Assembly (NCBI GenBank): GCA_937892735.1
Contig: CALBGL010000056.1
Coordinates: 1 to 24,840 of the forward strand
DNA length: 24,840 nt
Reading direction: 5' to 3'
From: an uncultured Clostridia bacterium
GTDB lineage: Bacteria > Bacillota > Clostridia > Lachnospirales > Bianqueaceae
Positions 22,134 to 24,840 of the stretch are shown here, one piece after another (position 1 is the stretch's first letter; every line of letters begins with the position of its first letter). A model generated the notes under the pieces. It was not told where the DNA came from and did not search any database. It worked only from the letters and a program-made list of their open reading frames with translations. The translations under genes and the position numbers were made by a program.

Positions 22134-23120
22134 ATGGGAAAGAAAAATAAAAAACTCTCAAAGAGACAATTGCAGCAGAATATGTTCCTCAGCTTTATCA
22201 TGCTGATCATCGCGCTGATTCTATTGATTGTGGGTATCTTTTTGATTCGAGGCATAACAACTCCGGCGGAAGAGTCTTCTTCGGAGGAGCAAAGTCAGGT
22301 CATTCAGATTCCGGAGATTGGGGATAGTTCCGGGGAGGTCGAGGATTCGGCGCAGCAAGTGAATGGAAATCCTGTGCCGGCTGAGGATTCCCGCGAAGAA
22401 AGTTCAGTGCGGGAAGAGAGTTCACAGGCAGAGAGTTCGCAGGAAGAAAGCTCTGAGGAAGAGAGTTCAGAGGAAGAATCCTCCGAAGAGAGTTCTTCAC
22501 AGGCAGAGAGTTCCGAGGAGAGCAGCCAGACCGGGAACTGGCGGACGGTAACGGATGATTATTTTGCGGATGCGGCGTTTGTCGGAAATTCATTGACAGA
22601 AGGACTTTTCTTCTATACGGACATCGGAGACATTGCGGACGGCTATTATTCCACAGGGTTGAATGTACTGAACGCACAGACGGATGCTTTTGTGGATGGA
22701 GCGTATACGTTAAATGACGTGCTGTTAGCTCATAATTATAGCAAGATCTATGTCATGATGGGACTCAATGAAGTCGGGTGGCCCAGTCCAGACAGTTTTG
22801 TGAAGGAATATGAGAAGATGCTGCAGCAGATCGAGAGTGATTGTCCGAACGCGATTATCTATGTGCAGTCCATCCTACCGGTCAGCGCGGCGCGTTCTGC
22901 GCAGGGAGACAGCATCAATAATGCCAATATTCGGAGCTTTAATGAGCAGATTCGTCAGATGGCAGAACGAAACGATTGGGTGTATCTGGACGTATGGAGC
23001 GCGATTGCCAATGAAAACGGGGAATTGGACGCGGATGCCACACCGGATGGAATTCATTTCGGTACTTTTTATATGGAAAAATGGTTGGATTATTTAAGAG
23101 TACACGCGGTGAGCGAGTAA
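22134..23120 (+). CDS. Membrane-anchored SGNH/GDSL hydrolase
   Basis: This 328-residue protein has a basic N-terminus, one membrane helix (about 17-39), a low-complexity Ser/Glu linker (about 46-135) and an SGNH-fold domain outside the cell. Catalytic candidates are S153 in FVGNSLTEG, N212 in MMGLNEVG and D305/H308 in DGIHF, the standard SGNH blocks. Such proteins act as esterases or O-acetyltransferase partners on cell-wall or surface polysaccharides; which bond is cut here is unknown. The site before ATG is weak (GAGG, 6 bp), suggesting coupling to the preceding gene, which ends 10 bp upstream. The DUF4358 lipoprotein gene follows after 13 bp, a pairing that supports an envelope role. Confidence 0.88.
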   Translation: MGKKNKKLSKRQLQQNMFLSFIMLIIALILLIVGIFLIRGITTPAEESSSEEQSQVIQIPEIGDSSGEVEDSAQQVNGNPVPAEDSREESSVREESSQAESSQEESSEEESSEEESSEESSSQAESSEESSQTGNWRTVTDDYFADAAFVGNSLTEGLFFYTDIGDIADGYYSTGLNVLNAQTDAFVDGAYTLNDVLLAHNYSKIYVMMGLNEVGWPSPDSFVKEYEKMLQQIESDCPNAIIYVQSILPVSAARSAQGDSINNANIRSFNEQIRQMAERNDWVYLDVWSAIANENGELDADATPDGIHFGTFYMEKWLDYLRVHAVSE

Positions 23121-23133
23121 GGAGACGATACAA

Positions 23134-23613
23134 ATGAAGAAAATAGCTTTGATTCTTTGTAGTTTGATGTTAGTGATATGTAGCGCATGCAGCAGTCAGC
23201 AGCCGGCTGCGCACGATTTGAATATGACTGATCTGGCCGAGAAATTAAAGACCAGCGGCGCGTTTGAGGAAAATATCAGCAGCACGATGGAACCGATCCG
23301 CGCGGATCGCGCAGTAGATATGTTTGGCGCTTCAGAAGAAGACGTCAAGGATGCGGTATATTATACCTGTGTAGGAGCTACCGCGGCGGAGATTCTTATC
23401 TTTGAGTGTACGGATGAACAAGCGGCGCAGAGAGTCTACGATCTGGCCGAGCCACACCTGGAAAACCTGCAGACCACGTATGAGAGTTATGCGCCGGAAG
23501 AGGCCAAGAAAGTCGAGAATGCTGTGAAAGAATTATATGGAAGATATGTGATTGTGGTAGTATCCTCGAATGCGGATACCGTGCAATCCGTGATTGCGGA
23601 GGCGACAGCGTAA
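23134..23613 (+). CDS. DUF4358 lipoprotein
   Basis: This 159-residue protein has a lipoprotein signal: MKK, a hydrophobic stretch IALILCSLMLVI, and a lipobox-like CSAC with the acylated Cys at residue 19. The mature part matches the DUF4358 pattern known from Clostridia: an early DLAEKL segment, DMFGASEEDVKDAVYY, then FECTDEQAAQRVYDLAEPHLE and a closing RYVIVVVSSNADTVQSVI. The function of DUF4358 is not known; members often sit beside acyltransferase or SGNH genes, as here. AAGGAG lies 9 bp before ATG. The next gene begins 4 bp after its stop, so it belongs to the same transcript. Confidence 0.88.
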   Translation: MKKIALILCSLMLVICSACSSQQPAAHDLNMTDLAEKLKTSGAFEENISSTMEPIRADRAVDMFGASEEDVKDAVYYTCVGATAAEILIFECTDEQAAQRVYDLAEPHLENLQTTYESYAPEEAKKVENAVKELYGRYVIVVVSSNADTVQSVIAEATA

Positions 23614-23617
23614 TTGT

Positions 23618-24571
23618 ATGAGACCCAAAGAAGTTCCCATATATGTGTTTGCCGGGTTTCTGGAGAGTGGAAAAACCACGATGATCAAAGAACTCCTGGG
23701 GGATCCGGAATTTACAGAAGGAGAAAAGACCCTGCTGGTTGTTTGTGAAGAAGGGGAAGAGGAATATTCGGAGGAATTCCTGCGGCGAAGCCAGACGGTT
23801 CAGCGCGTGGTGGAAAGCAGCGAAGAACTGACCTATGGTTTTTTGGCGCGAACCAATAAGGCGGAAAGACCGGATCGGGTTATGATTGAGTATAACGGAA
23901 CCTGGCCGCTGGATCCTCTCTTGCAGATGGAGCTGCCGGCTGGATGGGGGATTGCGCAGATTATCTCCCCGGTCAACGCAAAGACCTTTGATCTGTACAT
24001 CAAGAATATGCGGCAGATGATGGTAGACCAGCTGTCTGCCGCGGATCTGATTTTGTTCAATCGGTGTACAGAAGATACCCCTGTTACGGTTTACTGGCGG
24101 AACATGAAGATGATCAACCGGGCTGCGATGCTGATTTTCGAAAAAGAAGGCGGCGAGGTGATCGAAGTCAAGGGTGAGGATGTTCTGCCTTACGATCTGA
24201 ACGCGCCGGTGATCGAGATTCAGGATGATGACTTCGGGATCTGGTATGTGGACGCCATGGAGAATCCTGCGCGTTATGAAGGGAAGACCGTTCATTTCAC
24301 CGGAATGGCGTATCGAGAACCCAATTTCCCGGCAGGATACTTTGTTCCCGGGCGTTTTGCCATGACCTGCTGTGCGGAGGATATGCAGTTTATGGGGTAT
24401 TTATGTAAGAGTAAGGTGGCGGAGAAGCTGAAACGAGATGCCTGGGTGGATGTGACGGCAGTGGTGCATCAGGAAGAAATGGCGGCCTATGGCGGCAAGG
24501 CGCCTGTGTTATATGCCAAGCGCGTCGCCTCGGGCCATAAACCGGAGAAAGAATATGTCTACTTATATTGA
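23618..24571 (+). CDS. COG0523-type GTPase fused to a DUF1980/YcgQ-like domain
   Basis: This 317-residue protein starts with a CobW-like P-loop domain (GFLESGKT at 13-20, VMIEYNGTW at 88-96) that lacks the CxCC motif and has NRCT where NKxD is expected (148-151). From about residue 196 the sequence changes to a domain resembling the C-terminal part of YcgQ/TIGR03943 proteins: PARYEGKTVHFTGMAY, then VPGRFAMTCCAED (243-255) with a Cys pair, and WVDVTAVV. YcgQ works with the COG0701 permease YcgR in zinc-related contexts of Bacillus. The fusion links a metallochaperone-type GTPase to that system. I use ATG 23618; GGAGG at 23598-23602 is rather distant (15 bp), and a longer TTG form from 23594 is less likely. 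It overlaps proA by 17 bp. Confidence 0.82.
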   Translation: MRPKEVPIYVFAGFLESGKTTMIKELLGDPEFTEGEKTLLVVCEEGEEEYSEEFLRRSQTVQRVVESSEELTYGFLARTNKAERPDRVMIEYNGTWPLDPLLQMELPAGWGIAQIISPVNAKTFDLYIKNMRQMMVDQLSAADLILFNRCTEDTPVTVYWRNMKMINRAAMLIFEKEGGEVIEVKGEDVLPYDLNAPVIEIQDDDFGIWYVDAMENPARYEGKTVHFTGMAYREPNFPAGYFVPGRFAMTCCAEDMQFMGYLCKSKVAEKLKRDAWVDVTAVVHQEEMAAYGGKAPVLYAKRVASGHKPEKEYVYLY

Positions 24572-24840
24572 GCGTATAGGCGCCGCAGCGGCCGCGGCAG
24601 CCCAAGAGTTAAATTGTCTGACGACGGAACAGAAGAATGCCTGTTTACTGGCCGCAGCCAAGGCGTTGGTAGATAGGCGGGCTGATATTTTGTTGGCCAA
24701 CGAGGAAGACCTGAAGAAGGCAGAAGAGAAGGGCATGAGAAGCTCTATGGTGGATCGGCTGCGCCTTACGGCAAGTCGAATCGAGGACATGGCGGAGGGC
24801 CTTCGTCAGGTGGCGGCATTGCCGGATCCCTTGGGCGAGG
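24555..24840 (+). CDS. proA: Glutamate-5-semialdehyde dehydrogenase (3' end beyond window)
   Basis: The first 95 codons of gamma-glutamyl phosphate reductase are present; the frame is open at the right edge. The enzyme makes glutamate-5-semialdehyde in proline synthesis. Family features are the Ala-rich helix after the start, the segment KNACLLAAAKAL, ILLANEEDLKKAEEKG, and MVDRLRL followed by RIEDMAEGLRQVAALPDP. ATG at 24555 has GGAG 7 bp upstream, inside the end of the preceding gene, so the two overlap by 17 bp and are probably translated in coupled fashion. proB is not in the window. Confidence 0.93.
   Translation, partial: MSTYIERIGAAAAAAAQELNCLTTEQKNACLLAAAKALVDRRADILLANEEDLKKAEEKGMRSSMVDRLRLTASRIEDMAEGLRQVAALPDPLGE

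Noticed and set aside
23396..24295. 299-codon minus-strand open frame
   Set aside because: It is antisense to the DUF4358 and GTPase-DUF1980 genes, both of which have ribosome sites and family motifs.
1..24840. tRNA, rRNA, riboswitch, insertion sequence or prophage genes
   Set aside because: I saw no cloverleaf, conserved rRNA segment, known riboswitch core, transposase or integrase in the window; short RNAs could still be missed by eye.

Overview
The window looks like a chromosomal segment of an anaerobic low-to-mid GC Firmicute, most likely class Clostridia and probably Lachnospiraceae. The basis is consistent AGGAGG-type ribosome binding sites, sigma-A-like promoters, a ClpE-type zinc-finger Clp ATPase, a DUF4358 lipoprotein, an iron-type alcohol dehydrogenase, and no introns or phage genes. 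The taxon is inferred; no rRNA or tRNA is present to settle it.

Layout. (1) 1-1626: the 3' part of a NatA-like ABC ATPase and its NatB-like permease, closed by a bidirectional terminator. (2) 1668-2837 (minus): iron-containing alcohol dehydrogenase. (3) 3062-4225: an unrecognised 182-aa protein and a flavodoxin-domain protein, joined by a terminator-like hairpin whose 3' arm is the Shine-Dalgarno of the second gene. (4) 9743-4265 (minus): a ClpE-like ATPase, then uxaB and uxaA (tagaturonate reductase, altronate dehydratase). uxaBA has its own promoter inside the 3' end of clpE and a perfect 24-bp palindrome before the first start codon. (5) 9978-11894: a signal-peptide-less protein joining a ParB-like N-terminal part to a BMP/PnrA-type ligand-binding domain, transcribed divergently from clpE. 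(6) 11895-12349: a gene-free stretch with a terminator, two 48-bp hairpin repeats, an orphan minus-strand terminator and a promoter. (7) 12350-17942: a 1477-residue STAND-like P-loop protein in apparent operon with a GH88 unsaturated glucuronyl hydrolase. (8) 18139-20154: a glycogen branching enzyme of the eukaryote-like GH13_8 type. (9) 20836-20216 (minus): pyroglutamyl peptidase I. (10) 21020-24840: a five-gene run with a His/Cys-rich COG0523 GTPase, a membrane-anchored SGNH hydrolase, a DUF4358 lipoprotein, a second COG0523 GTPase fused to a DUF1980/YcgQ-like domain, and the start of proA.

How the genes work together. uxaB, uxaA and the GH88 hydrolase share a hexuronate/uronide theme, typical of a gut organism feeding on pectin or glycosaminoglycan oligosaccharides, although they are in separate operons. 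The 21020-24571 run suggests a metal (probably zinc) allocation system tied to the cell envelope. The best candidates for undescribed biology are the STAND-like protein, the double COG0523/DUF1980 operon and the cytosolic ParB-like/BMP fusion. None can be proven from sequence alone.
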